Below are positions 24,930 through 33,003 of a stretch of 64,000 nucleotides of DNA, piece by piece. Every line of letters begins with the position of its first letter. Positions within the stretch are counted from its first letter, which is position 1. The notes below the pieces were generated by a model, which was not told where the DNA came from, did not search any database, and saw only the letters and a program-made list of their open reading frames with translations. The translations under genes were made by a program, and so were the position numbers. The stretch comes from an archaeon HR01 (GTDB taxonomy: Archaea > Thermoproteota > Nitrososphaeria_A > Caldarchaeales > Caldarchaeaceae), in assembly GCA_002898355.1 (NCBI GenBank), contig BEHD01000003.1, positions 1 through 64,000 on the forward strand, written 5' to 3'.

Positions 24930-26864
24930 ATGTCATTTTTACATCTCCTTCTTTTAACATCTTTCTTCCTCATCTCCGCCCTCATCCCCCTACATACTAT
25001 CGTGTATGCGCATCTGATTCTTCTTGCTAGGAGATACAGGACGCCGGAGGCTAGAATTCTCCCAAGATATCCACACGTTACAATCCAGCTCCCCATATAC
25101 AATGAACGGCATGTAGTTAGACGGCTAGTAAGAGCTGTTACGGAGTTAGACTATCCCCGGGAGATGATGCAGATAATCTTAGCCGACGACTCCGATGATG
25201 AGACATCGAGAATCTGTGGTGAATTGGCCGAACACTACAGGCGCAAAGGCTTCGACATAACCCATCTTAAAAGACCTGATAGATGGGGTTATAAGGCTGG
25301 AGCCCTCCAAAACGCCCTGAACCACTCCAAGGGAGAGTTTATAGCGATATTCGACGCCGACTTCCTTCCACCAAGCGATTTCCTCAAAAAACTATTACCC
25401 TACTTCGCAGATGAGCGTGTAGGCGTTGTCCAGGCTAGGTGGGGGCATCTAAATCGTGACTACTCCCTCCTCACGAGTTCTCAGGCATTAGCCCTTGACC
25501 TCCATTTCATGGTTGAACAGCGTGCCCGCCACGCGGGGAATCTATTCCTCAACTTTAACGGCACCGCAGGTATCTGGAGAAAAACCTGCATAGTTGATTC
25601 GGGGGGCTGGATACCGTCGTTGGCAGAGGACCTCGACCTCAGCTATAGGGCCCAGCTAAAGGGCTGGAAAATAGTCTATGTGGATGAGGTTGAAGCCCCG
25701 GCCGAGATTCCAGTGCAGATGAATGCTATAAGAAAACAGCAGTACAGATGGGCGTTTGGAGCAGTCCAGACCGCCATAAGATATCTCGGCTCTATACTAC
25801 GTTCCAGTAACCCGTCGCTACTTAAGATACATGCGGTAGTGCATCTTACTAGACATATCCCGCAGCTCCTCATCACTCTTCAGGTCTTTCTAATCCCCCT
25901 TGTCGTGAGGAGCGGTGTTGATGTTCCTTTTTCGGAGGGGCTTGCCTTGATGGCCTTATATCCTGTCATTTTAGTATCGGCTATTTTGATAGCTGCCTCA
26001 CAGCTCGTGAAGAAGGTGTATGGACGGCTTACCGGACCATTGAGGGATGTTCTCCTTCTGATAGTTTGGGCGACCGGGATATCATTAAACAACGCCATCG
26101 CCGTAGTCCATGCATTTTTCCAAGGCGACCCAGTATTCGACCGTACCCCAAAGTTCGGAATAGTTGGGAGGAGAGGTGACTGGAGAAGGTCACCATATGC
26201 ACTATCTTTTGTAGGTCTTGCAGTAGCCGACATTCTCATGGGTGGTTATTCAGTTTATGCGGCCCTCTACTCGTTTTATATGGGCGCCTTCTACTTCATC
26301 CCCCTGACAGCCCTCTTCTCCATCTCCCTACTCTCTTCGGGGTTGCTGACAATAAACCACAGCCGGCCCAGGATAGGAGCCAATAAGAAGGTCAGAAGCT
26401 CCAAACACTCGGTCACGGTATTCACCATATCCCTTATCGCAGCTGTTTTCACGATCGCTACCATCTCATATGTCAGGACCGGCTACCAGCTCGACTTGGC
26501 CAGAGGATACATAGTATCAGCGTCGGATTCGGTTGATCCTATCAAGTGCCTCAGTAATTTGGAGGAGGCGTTAAAGATTATACCCGGGTCAGGAAACCCG
26601 GTCTGGCCTCTGCCAACACCCTCCACCGATCTTTCACTCATCTCCGATGACTTGAAGAGCTTGAAAGAGAGGCTTGAATCGGTATCAGGTCAAGTCAATA
26701 ATGTTGAACTCTACCATTCTGTTCTCGAGGACATACGCCAAGCCTTGAAAGTCCTTGACCACCAGCTGCGGATGGCTATGCCATACTTTTGGGCTGGATA
26801 CACGCAGGTTATGGCCATGCTTTTAGCGGTCGCTATGGCAGCGCTGGTGATAATGCGGAGATGA
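24930..26864 (+). CDS. GT2 glycosyltransferase (cellulose-synthase-like) with extra C-terminal domain
   Basis: A 644-residue membrane enzyme. One N-terminal helix is followed by a GT-A domain with PIYNE (55-59), DDSDDE (86-91), FDAD (141-144), AEDLDL (232-237) and QQYRW (270-274), the processive GT2 set. Several membrane helices follow (about 295-465). After a further helix near 480-500, residues about 500-620 form an extra helical domain with SGNPVWPLPT, ending in a last helix. That domain recurs as the separate next gene. The product is likely a surface polysaccharide or glycolipid. A TATA at about 24896-24906 lies 28 nt upstream. Confidence 0.85.
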   Translation: MSFLHLLLLTSFFLISALIPLHTIVYAHLILLARRYRTPEARILPRYPHVTIQLPIYNERHVVRRLVRAVTELDYPREMMQIILADDSDDETSRICGELAEHYRRKGFDITHLKRPDRWGYKAGALQNALNHSKGEFIAIFDADFLPPSDFLKKLLPYFADERVGVVQARWGHLNRDYSLLTSSQALALDLHFMVEQRARHAGNLFLNFNGTAGIWRKTCIVDSGGWIPSLAEDLDLSYRAQLKGWKIVYVDEVEAPAEIPVQMNAIRKQQYRWAFGAVQTAIRYLGSILRSSNPSLLKIHAVVHLTRHIPQLLITLQVFLIPLVVRSGVDVPFSEGLALMALYPVILVSAILIAASQLVKKVYGRLTGPLRDVLLLIVWATGISLNNAIAVVHAFFQGDPVFDRTPKFGIVGRRGDWRRSPYALSFVGLAVADILMGGYSVYAALYSFYMGAFYFIPLTALFSISLLSSGLLTINHSRPRIGANKKVRSSKHSVTVFTISLIAAVFTIATISYVRTGYQLDLARGYIVSASDSVDPIKCLSNLEEALKIIPGSGNPVWPLPTPSTDLSLISDDLKSLKERLESVSGQVNNVELYHSVLEDIRQALKVLDHQLRMAMPYFWAGYTQVMAMLLAVAMAALVIMRR

Positions 26865-27358
26865 GGAGCTTCCTCCCATTTCTTATATGGATTTCAGTCG
26901 GCTTGGCCCTCATCACATGGATTTATGTCAACGACGTATATCCTTTAGATGTGGCTATAGGATTTATCAGCCGGGCCCAAGCTGCTGGTCACGCTGAGCT
27001 CTCTATTAAATATCTCCGGGAGGCTATCCCCCTACTACCTAGTTCCGGCAATCCCGTCTGGCTCTTCCCCACAGCCAGAACCGACTTCATGCTTATTCAT
27101 AGCGACCTGACATCAATACTTGATAGGCTGGAGACTGTGGCTGGGCTGGGCAGGGACACCTCAGCCTATTCTCAGGCTTTAAATGATATCAGAGGGAGGC
27201 TGGGAGTGGTTGCTGGGAACATCGGCGAGGCGATCCCCTATGTGATGTTCTCGCCTTTTAACACCTCACTGATATTTGTTTGGTTTTTGACTCTGCCCAT
27301 TGCCTACATGGTTAGGAGGAAGGTTGTGCGGATGAGGGAGAGGATGGTAGAACGATAA
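26861..27358 (+). CDS. Membrane-anchored paralog of the GT2 C-terminal domain
   Basis: A 165-residue protein with a helix at each end and an extracytoplasmic middle. Its core matches the C-terminus of the upstream glycosyltransferase: SGNPVWLFPTARTD against SGNPVWPLPTPSTD, then LTSILDRLETVAG against LKSLKERLESVSG, with similar flanking helices. The unit must have duplicated in tandem. Function unknown, perhaps binding or guiding the nascent glycan. ATG 26861 overlaps the upstream stop in an ATGA. The 3' end overlaps the opposing cupredoxin gene by 47 bases. Confidence 0.8.
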   Translation: MRSFLPFLIWISVGLALITWIYVNDVYPLDVAIGFISRAQAAGHAELSIKYLREAIPLLPSSGNPVWLFPTARTDFMLIHSDLTSILDRLETVAGLGRDTSAYSQALNDIRGRLGVVAGNIGEAIPYVMFSPFNTSLIFVWFLTLPIAYMVRRKVVRMRERMVER

Positions 27359-27941
27359 CCTTCCCCACCATCCATGGGTGAGGTGTGCAGTGGTATGGGT
27401 ATTCCCCCTCCCTGATGAAGGTAAATGTCCAGCTCATCCCCTGCCCAAAAAGGCCGGAGTCAAAAAGACCCTGGTCCGATGTGACCGTATGGCCTACTGG
27501 AACCTCCTCAGCGTTAACCCAGATAACTGTACTGTTGTATCCAGCGACAACACTAACCTCCTTTGGGACGTAGTTTTCTGCCTGTGTAGGATTGAATGAC
27601 CCAGGAACTATTGTAATGGTCACGTTAAACGGTGTCGGACCCCCGCTGATCTCTGGCGGACCAGGGGTCCATGGGCCTATCCCCATGGCGGCGGTTGTGG
27701 CGACGAAGGAGACCAACCCAACCACAACAACCAGAGAAACAACCACCTTGGGGCCTGAGAGCTGTGGGATGCCACCCCTAAACAACCCCCCGGGGATCAT
27801 TATTACCCCGAGAACCAGCAACAGCACGGAGAACTCAGCCAAGGGGCGCATGGTCTCCGAAATACCGGAGAAGGTTATGTATATCCCAGCCAGACCCATC
27901 AATACGAAAAGTATGCCGACTGTGAGGAGGGTGTCGTCCAT
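27312..27941 (-). CDS. Membrane-anchored cupredoxin (blue copper protein)
   Basis: A 209-residue protein with about three hydrophobic N-terminal segments and a C-terminal cupredoxin domain outside the membrane. Type-1 copper ligands are visible as His in PVGHTVTSD and the Cys-His-Met set in YHCTPHPWM. It likely shuttles electrons in a copper-dependent respiratory chain, compatible with the oxidase at 61.6-64 kb. ATG 27941 is chosen because a TATA-like TTAAAATTTAAG (27961-27972) lies about 25 nt upstream; the ATG at 27974 is before it. Confidence 0.85.
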   Translation of the reverse strand: MDDTLLTVGILFVLMGLAGIYITFSGISETMRPLAEFSVLLLVLGVIMIPGGLFRGGIPQLSGPKVVVSLVVVVGLVSFVATTAAMGIGPWTPGPPEISGGPTPFNVTITIVPGSFNPTQAENYVPKEVSVVAGYNSTVIWVNAEEVPVGHTVTSDQGLFDSGLFGQGMSWTFTFIREGEYPYHCTPHPWMVGKVIVLPSSPSSAQPSS

Positions 27942-28102
27942 ATCTAACCCGTGAACAGGCTTAAATTTTAACATAATTGGGGAAAGGATGCTGTATATGA
28001 TTTTTTGGGTAGATTAGGGTAGGCGGTGTTTTTTAGAGATAGCATGGTGTTGAAGGGTTTTGAGCCGGTTATATCAGAGGTAAGGGTATTTACTAAGGTT
28101 CC

Positions 28103-28119
28103 GGGGGACATGAACCCCC
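28103..28119 (-). terminator. Hairpin downstream of tRNA-Ala(CGC)
   Basis: On the minus strand GGGGG-TTCATGT-CCCCC forms a 5-bp hairpin with a 7-base loop, 20 nt after the tRNA 3' end. It could be a terminator or processing structure. The loop resembles a tRNA T-loop. Confidence 0.35.
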
Positions 28120-28139
28120 ACCTCATTCTATTTTTACCT

Positions 28140-28213
28140 TGGACCGGCGGGGATTTGAACCCCGGACCTTCCGCGTGCGAGGCGGACGATCTTCCAGACT
28201 GATCTACCGGCCC
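28140..28213 (-). tRNA. tRNA-Ala (anticodon CGC), intronless
   Basis: A 74-nt cloverleaf. The acceptor GGGCCGG/CCGGTCC includes the G3:U70 Ala identity pair, with discriminator A. The D-arm is GATC/GATC, the anticodon stem TCCGC/GCGGA with loop CTCGCAC gives CGC, and the T-stem CGGGG/CCCCG encloses TTCAAAT. It is nearly identical in acceptor and D-arm to the intron-containing tRNA-Ala at 393-498. CCA is not encoded. Confidence 0.95.
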
Positions 28214-28232
28214 CATCCAATTCCCGCCACGC

Positions 28233-28244
28233 ATCTATTTATTG
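28233..28244. promoter_or_regulatory. Shared TATA element, tRNA-Ala(CGC) and gene 28265
   Basis: ATCTATTTATTG is centred about 26 nt from the tRNA-Ala 5' end on the minus strand and about 26 nt from the GTG of the plus-strand gene at 28265. No other TATA-like sequence lies in the 51 bases between, so one box may serve both directions. Confidence 0.5.
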
Positions 28245-28264
28245 TTCTTTGCGGTGTTAGGGTC

Positions 28265-28639
28265 GTGCAATACTGGAGATTTATGAGTTTCTGCCTTGGG
28301 GCCAGCTCTATTTTAGGGCTTTTCTTCATCTTATACGTGGCTGGCTCGGTGCCGTCATGGCTATTCTATACACTGGTCACAGGCGAGGCGGCCTTCATAT
28401 CCGCCGCACTGGCCACCTTCAAGAATCTGAGGTATGCCTATACTTTTGGGCTTATCCTCGCGATACTGACAATTGCAGCCACTGCGATGTCTAGGGCTCA
28501 CATCGCTTTCCTAGCCTTAGGCCGTCCGGTGGAGACCCTAATAATTGTGGCTGGAGATGGCCTTCAGATACTGTATATAGGGCTTTACCTGCTGTCTAGG
28601 AGAACTCCTCGACATAGACAACCTTCTCAACTCCGTTAA
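28265..28639 (+). CDS. Small membrane protein, unknown
   Basis: A 124-residue protein with about four hydrophobic segments and a basic C-terminal tail. I do not recognise it. The longer frame back to 28139 would run through the tRNA and is rejected. GTG 28265 fits the TATA spacing (about 26 nt); ATG 28283 is the alternative. The last 44 bases overlap the end of the opposing FKBP gene. Confidence 0.5.
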   Translation: MQYWRFMSFCLGASSILGLFFILYVAGSVPSWLFYTLVTGEAAFISAALATFKNLRYAYTFGLILAILTIAATAMSRAHIAFLALGRPVETLIIVAGDGLQILYIGLYLLSRRTPRHRQPSQLR

Positions 28640-29300
28640 CCGCCTCCTTAACCTCTCTGGCGATTGCCCTCTTAGCGACTTGAAGTGTTGGCAGGAAATG
28701 GGCCTCCTGAGGTATCTTGATCCTTGCTATCGGTGGGGAGAGCTCTATCTCGAATTTCTCGATAGGCACCTCGCTTATCCTTGAATGGACGATATGCTTC
28801 ACCTTCTCACCGTCGTCTTTGAGGATGGATCTAACGGTGGCCTGGCATATCAGTGTCTTTCCTGCCAAGTATGGGTTGAAATCTATCTGAACCCTGCCCG
28901 AACCTATAGCCCTCACAACACCTGTTCTACCATCTATGTTGAGAATGCTGCCCACCCTTATAGGCTGGTCCAAATCCTTCAGCTTACGGGTCGGTATCGT
29001 CTTGACTTTTGAAGGGTCCCTGGGTCCGAAGGCCTTTTCCGGCGCTATCTCAAATGTCTTGCTCTCCGATTCCTTCAGGCCTATGATCTCATCCTCTATG
29101 GCCTTTAGGAGCGTCCCCTTGCCTACCACCACCAGGCGGGGCTCGTAGATTTTGGAGGCGTCGTAGGCGTCGGACTTCTTCGCCTCCGCCTCCTCCGTGG
29201 TGTCCACCAGCTCTCCAGTATCCTTGACCCTCAGGGTGTAATCCAGAAGAACGTATGAATTCGCCTCAACCACGTCCTTCTTCCCGGCTTCTTCAGACAT
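28596..29300 (-). CDS. FKBP-type peptidyl-prolyl isomerase (archaeal FKBP26/SlyD-like)
   Basis: A 234-residue cis-trans prolyl isomerase and chaperone. The FKBP domain contains NSYVLLDYTLRVKDTGELVD, VVVGKGTLLKAIEDEI and PEKAFGPRDP, with the insert-in-flap segment between. Residues about 165-234 are the additional C-terminal domain of the larger archaeal FKBPs, which also aids folding. ATG 29300 is preferred to the in-frame GTG 29312 from the TATA-like TATACATATATAA at about 29325-29340. Confidence 0.9.
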   Translation of the reverse strand: MSEEAGKKDVVEANSYVLLDYTLRVKDTGELVDTTEEAEAKKSDAYDASKIYEPRLVVVGKGTLLKAIEDEIIGLKESESKTFEIAPEKAFGPRDPSKVKTIPTRKLKDLDQPIRVGSILNIDGRTGVVRAIGSGRVQIDFNPYLAGKTLICQATVRSILKDDGEKVKHIVHSRISEVPIEKFEIELSPPIARIKIPQEAHFLPTLQVAKRAIAREVKEAVNGVEKVVYVEEFS

Positions 29301-29419
29301 CTCCAACCCCACCCTGAATCAGCTGGTTATATATGTATAGGCTAGCCTGTCCGATGGGCTGGAACACGTAAGATATTTATAATCGCATAAGTTAGTGGTA
29401 CATGTAAGAACTAGATTAG

Positions 29420-30106
29420 ATGCATGGATTGGTGTTTGATTTGCTTCCGACTGAGGCTGGAGACCATAGGTTCTTGAAGACTGGGACCACTACGGTAGGC
29501 ATGGTTGTGAGAGATGCGGTAATATTTGCGACAGACACGCGGGTTACATCTGGATTCTTCGTAGCCCATAGGAAGGGGAAGAAAGTGCATCCCCTCTCCA
29601 GCCATGCTGCAATAACCATAGCGGGGAGAGTGGCGGATGCCCAGACACTCATCGAGCTTCTCCGCGCCAACATAAACCTATACCAGGTCTCCAGGGGGCT
29701 GAAGATGCCCATACCAACTATAGCGCGGCTGGCCTCATCCTTCATGTTCAACTCCAGGTTCTTCCCGTATTACGCCCAGCTAATAATTGGTGGAGTTGAC
29801 TCGGAGGGCCCGCACCTCTACAATTTAGACCCCTTCGGCTCGATAACGGAGGAGTATCTCATAGCCACAGGCTCAGGAAGCCCTGTCGCCTACGGTGTGT
29901 TGGAGTCAGAGTATAAGACGGACCTGCCTTTTGAGGATGCGGTAAAACTATCGTTCAGGGCCGTAGCCGCCTCCATAAAGAGGGATGCAGGCTCGGGTGA
30001 TAGTATAGACGTTGCATACGTTAGAAAGGATTCAGGGTATGGCGAGCTGTCGGTTGATGAGAAGGCACCTCTATACAATCTCTACCTGAAATATATTCCC
30101 ACTTAG
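29420..30106 (+). CDS. psmB: Proteasome beta subunit, catalytic type
   Basis: A 228-residue beta subunit of the 20S proteasome. A propeptide of about 22 residues ends at KTG, and the mature chain would begin TTTVGM with catalytic Thr1. Asp17 (ATDTR) and Lys33 are both present in the expected places, as is RDAGSGDSID near the C-terminus. It is the active partner to the Ala1 subunit at 50663. The aCPSF1 gene follows 12 nt later. Confidence 0.95.
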   Translation: MHGLVFDLLPTEAGDHRFLKTGTTTVGMVVRDAVIFATDTRVTSGFFVAHRKGKKVHPLSSHAAITIAGRVADAQTLIELLRANINLYQVSRGLKMPIPTIARLASSFMFNSRFFPYYAQLIIGGVDSEGPHLYNLDPFGSITEEYLIATGSGSPVAYGVLESEYKTDLPFEDAVKLSFRAVAASIKRDAGSGDSIDVAYVRKDSGYGELSVDEKAPLYNLYLKYIPT

Positions 30107-30118
30107 ATGGTGTAACGG

Positions 30119-32032
30119 GTGTTGGCTTCATCGGATAGGCTCCGCACGGAGTTACTCAAGTACTTCTCCTCGATGGAGACTAGGGAGCCCGCAATCTCTA
30201 GGGTGGAGTATGAAGGGGCTAAGATAGCTATTTACACCAGAAATCTTCAGACCTTCTTGGATAGGGATAGGATAGCCCGTGAACTAGTCAGCATGATTAA
30301 GAAGCGTGTCGTGATTAGGCCGGACCCGGAGCTGAGGCTGCCCCCCGAGGAAGCCAGCGAGAGAATATCGAAGGTTTTAGGGGATGGGTACAAGCTTATC
30401 TTCGACGAGCCACTGGGGGAGATAGTTATAGAATCCAACTCTCCCAGCATATGCAATCTGGACAGGTCTGAGACTCTCAAAAATTTGATGGATGAGATAA
30501 GATGGGTCATAAGGATTTTGAGGGAGCCCATGATGCCCTCTAAAACCATAGACAGAATAAAGCAGTACGTTTTCTGGGATACAAAGGATAAGCTAGAAAT
30601 TCTAAGGTCTATAGGTGAGAAGGTTTTCAGACCCCAGACCTTCCCACCCAAAGACGTCAGGATTACTATCCTGGGGGGCGGACAGCAGGTGGGAAGGTCG
30701 TCCATCCTCGTCCAGACTACGGAGAGCAATATTCTTCTGGACTGCGGCTTATCTGCTGGAGCCAACAATAGCCTGGATATGTTCCCAAGATTCGACACCG
30801 TACCTGAATTGATTGAGAGATTGGATGCCGTAATAATCTCCCACTCCCACCTCGACCACATAGGACTTGTCCCCTACCTATTCAAATACGGGTATAGGGG
30901 GCCGGTCTACTGTGTCGAGCCCTCAATACCGCTGATGGCTTTAGAGCAGTTCGACTACATCTCCGTGGCAGAGAAGGAGGGCTCCTTCGCATATTACACT
31001 GGAAATGAGGTGAAGATGGCGCTCCAATACTGCATCCCACTACGGTATGGCGTTGTCACGAATGTTACCCCAGACATCAGAATAACCTTCTACAACGCCG
31101 GCCACATTATGGGCAGCGGGATGGTCCACATCCATATAGGGGAGGGGCTCCACAACATAGTCTACACGGGGGATTTCAAGTTTGAGAAATCCAAGACATT
31201 GGATGCGTCGGCCCATAGATTTCCACGAATTGAGACCCTGATTATGGAGAGCACCTACGGTGCCACACCCGTCCCATATACCTTGGAGGAGAGTGAGGAT
31301 ATGCTGGCCCAGAAGATAACCGCCACCATAAACCGTGGTGGAAAAGTACTGATTCCTGTCCCGGCCATAGGTAGAGCCCAGGAGATAATGCTTGTGTTGA
31401 ATAAGCTCCTGGCCGAGAAGAAGATGTCTGAGACCCCGGTCTTTCTGGATGGGTTGGTGATAGAGGCCACGTCAATCCATACAGCATATCCGGACTTCCT
31501 CGCCTCTGAGCTTCAGCAGCGGCTCAGGGACGGGGAGAACGTATTCATGTCAGAATACTTCACAGCTGTAAGGAGTGAGTCGCAGAGGCTTGAGGTCTTG
31601 GAATCCCGTATGCCAGCTGTCGTCATGTCAACGTCAGGAATGTTGGAGGGTGGGCCGGCTATAAGGTATTTCAGGGAGTTTGCAGGTGACGACCTCAACT
31701 CACTTATCTTCGTCAGCTATCAGGTGGAGGGAACCCTTGGCAGAACCCTTCTAAAGGGCTCCCGTGAAGTCACACTGATAAATGAGGAGGGAAAGAGCGA
31801 AGTAATCAACGTTAAGATGGAGGTGGATAAGGTGGATGGATTCTCCGGCCATTCAAGTAGGCAGCAGCTACTAAGCTTCCTGAGACGTATAACCCCCAAG
31901 CCGCAAAACCTGATACTTGTACATGGGGAGCCGGAGTCTATAGGCAGCCTCGCCCGCTCAGCCTCCAAAATTTTGAACGCCAATATCTACGGCCCCAAAA
32001 ATCTGGAGACGATACTGCTCCATCCCTCCTAG
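30119..32032 (+). CDS. Archaeal CPSF-type beta-CASP ribonuclease (aCPSF1)
   Basis: A 637-residue ribonuclease. In archaea aCPSF1/FttA acts as an endo- and exoribonuclease and as a general transcription-termination factor. The N-terminal part (about 1-165) holds two KH-like regions. Then a metallo-beta-lactamase domain has HSHLDH, GHIMGSG and YTGDF, and the beta-CASP motifs are present, including the late GHSSR His. Start is GTG 30119 (TTG 30122 also possible). It is downstream of a proteasome beta gene, and LSm and L37e follow. Confidence 0.93.
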   Translation: MLASSDRLRTELLKYFSSMETREPAISRVEYEGAKIAIYTRNLQTFLDRDRIARELVSMIKKRVVIRPDPELRLPPEEASERISKVLGDGYKLIFDEPLGEIVIESNSPSICNLDRSETLKNLMDEIRWVIRILREPMMPSKTIDRIKQYVFWDTKDKLEILRSIGEKVFRPQTFPPKDVRITILGGGQQVGRSSILVQTTESNILLDCGLSAGANNSLDMFPRFDTVPELIERLDAVIISHSHLDHIGLVPYLFKYGYRGPVYCVEPSIPLMALEQFDYISVAEKEGSFAYYTGNEVKMALQYCIPLRYGVVTNVTPDIRITFYNAGHIMGSGMVHIHIGEGLHNIVYTGDFKFEKSKTLDASAHRFPRIETLIMESTYGATPVPYTLEESEDMLAQKITATINRGGKVLIPVPAIGRAQEIMLVLNKLLAEKKMSETPVFLDGLVIEATSIHTAYPDFLASELQQRLRDGENVFMSEYFTAVRSESQRLEVLESRMPAVVMSTSGMLEGGPAIRYFREFAGDDLNSLIFVSYQVEGTLGRTLLKGSREVTLINEEGKSEVINVKMEVDKVDGFSGHSSRQQLLSFLRRITPKPQNLILVHGEPESIGSLARSASKILNANIYGPKNLETILLHPS

Positions 32033-32079
32033 GCGGATAACCTAATAAGCAACGTTTACACCTAAACTTCCGTGGGGCT

Positions 32080-32304
32080 TTGTCTGGCGATATCTCCCTA
32101 AAGATACTGTCCAAAAGCCTGGGCAACATGGTCTTGGTGAGGCTTAGAAACGGTAAAATGCTCAGGGGCCTGCTTCAGGGCTATGACCAGCACATGAACA
32201 TAGTCTTAGACGATGCAGACGAGATTGTTGACGAAAATAACGCCAACAAGCTTGGAACCATAGTGGTCCGAGGCGATAACATTATAATGATATCCCCGAG
32301 CTAA
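32080..32304 (+). CDS. LSm/Sm-like RNA-binding protein
   Basis: A 74-residue archaeal Sm protein that forms a heptameric ring binding U-rich RNA. Sm1 is seen as NMVLVRLRNGKMLRGLLQGYD with the NIVLDDA segment, and Sm2 as GTIVVRGDNIIMI. Start TTG at 32080. It is followed by ribosomal protein L37e, the usual archaeal arrangement. Confidence 0.93.
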   Translation: MSGDISLKILSKSLGNMVLVRLRNGKMLRGLLQGYDQHMNIVLDDADEIVDENNANKLGTIVVRGDNIIMISPS

Positions 32305-32310
32305 AAATAA

Positions 32311-32320
32311 CCTTTAAACC
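32311..32320 (+). promoter_or_regulatory. TATA element for L37e and tRNA-Leu
   Basis: CCTTTAAACC is centred about 29 nt before the L37e ATG. Because no space exists between the L37e stop and tRNA-Leu, it probably drives both. Confidence 0.5.
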
Positions 32321-32344
32321 TGGGAAAACGGGGTTAACCAAGGT

Positions 32345-32512
32345 ATGGTTAAGGGAACCCCTTCGATGGGCAAGTATAACAAGCCCCAACACATACGATG
32401 CAGGCGGTGCGGACGCCACTCATTCCACAAAGCCAAGAGGAGATGTTCAAGCTGCGGATATCCATCCCCTAAATGGCGCTCCTACAACTGGGTTAAACCC
32501 AAAAAACTCTGA
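32345..32512 (+). CDS. rpl37e: Ribosomal protein L37e
   Basis: A 55-residue large-subunit ribosomal protein, below the length cut-off of many gene callers. It opens [10 protein letters not shown], the family signature, and has a zinc ribbon from CRRC (about residues 19-22) to CSSC (about 34-37), with basic residues throughout. It follows LSm, as in many archaea. The tRNA-Leu gene begins 1 nt after its TGA. Confidence 0.95.
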   Translation: MVKGTPSMGKYNKPQHIRCRRCGRHSFHKAKRRCSSCGYPSPKWRSYNWVKPKKL

Positions 32513-32553
32513 TGCGGGGGTAGCCAAGCCTGGTCAAAGGCGGCAGGCTTAAG

Positions 32554-32570
32554 ATCCCATATGGTAGGGG
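32554..32570 (+). other. 17-nt canonical tRNA intron (37/38)
   Basis: The intron lies between AAG and ACCTGC of the anticodon arm. The exon CTTA can pair with the intron TAGG in a 4-bp central helix, with bulges AG|A and GG|A at the splice sites and a minimal intron hairpin between. This is a standard archaeal bulge-helix-bulge. Confidence 0.88.
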
Positions 32571-32583
32571 ACCTGCTCCCGTA

Positions 32584-32597
32584 GAGGAGCCGCGGAA
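32584..32597 (+). other. Possible second 14-nt intron in the variable arm
   Basis: Removing these bases turns an unusual 27-nt variable arm into a 13-nt arm with stem CCC/GGG and loop GTA. A short CCG/CGG helix with bulges TA|G and AA|G could form the splicing motif. The pairing is short (3 bp), so this is a proposal only. Confidence 0.5.
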
Positions 32598-32628
<31 letters not shown>

Positions 32629-32671
32629 TCAAATGGCGTATGGTCCCTTTACTGGTTGTCGGCTGCTGGGT

Positions 32672-32944
32672 CTATGTTGTTCCTTTGCCCTCTGACTTTT
32701 TCAGCTCTTCATTCAGCTCTTTTTCGATCTCCTCCACCGATTTGGGTGGTGGGGTGGTGGCTAGGGTATATCCTATCCATGAGAGAATTCCAAGGAGCCC
32801 GGCTACGGCTATGAAACCTGTGAGCTTGAGGATGAATATGTCGAGCCCGGGAAGTGGTGGGAGGAAGACAATCCAGCCATACAATAGGATTCCTACTATG
32901 CTTCCTGCTAGGATTAAGCCTCCTAATGACCTGTCCCTACTCAC
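32672..32944 (-). CDS. Small two-helix membrane protein, unknown
   Basis: A 90-residue protein with two hydrophobic segments (about 8-30 and 38-60) and a charged, Glu/Lys-rich C-terminal tail likely to be helical or coiled-coil. Start is GTG 32944. A TATA-like element at 32967-32980 lies about 28 nt upstream and also faces the divergent gene at 33004. No family is recognised. Confidence 0.6.
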   Translation of the reverse strand: MSRDRSLGGLILAGSIVGILLYGWIVFLPPLPGLDIFILKLTGFIAVAGLLGILSWIGYTLATTPPPKSVEEIEKELNEELKKSEGKGTT

Positions 32945-32966
32945 GGTATTTTCGGATGCCCTGCTT

Positions 32967-32980
32967 CTCTATAAACTTAA
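32967..32980. promoter_or_regulatory. Shared TATA-like element, genes 32944 and 33004
   Basis: CTCTATAAACTTAA lies midway between two divergent starts, about 28-30 nt from each, in a 59-bp intergenic space. It appears to be the only TATA-like sequence there. Confidence 0.45.
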
Positions 32981-33003
32981 CTAAAGGCGTATTGCCGTGG
33001 TTA

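Noticed and set aside
28139-28264. N-terminal extension of the 28265 gene in the same open frame
   Set aside because: It runs through the tRNA-Ala on the other strand and lies before the TATA element.
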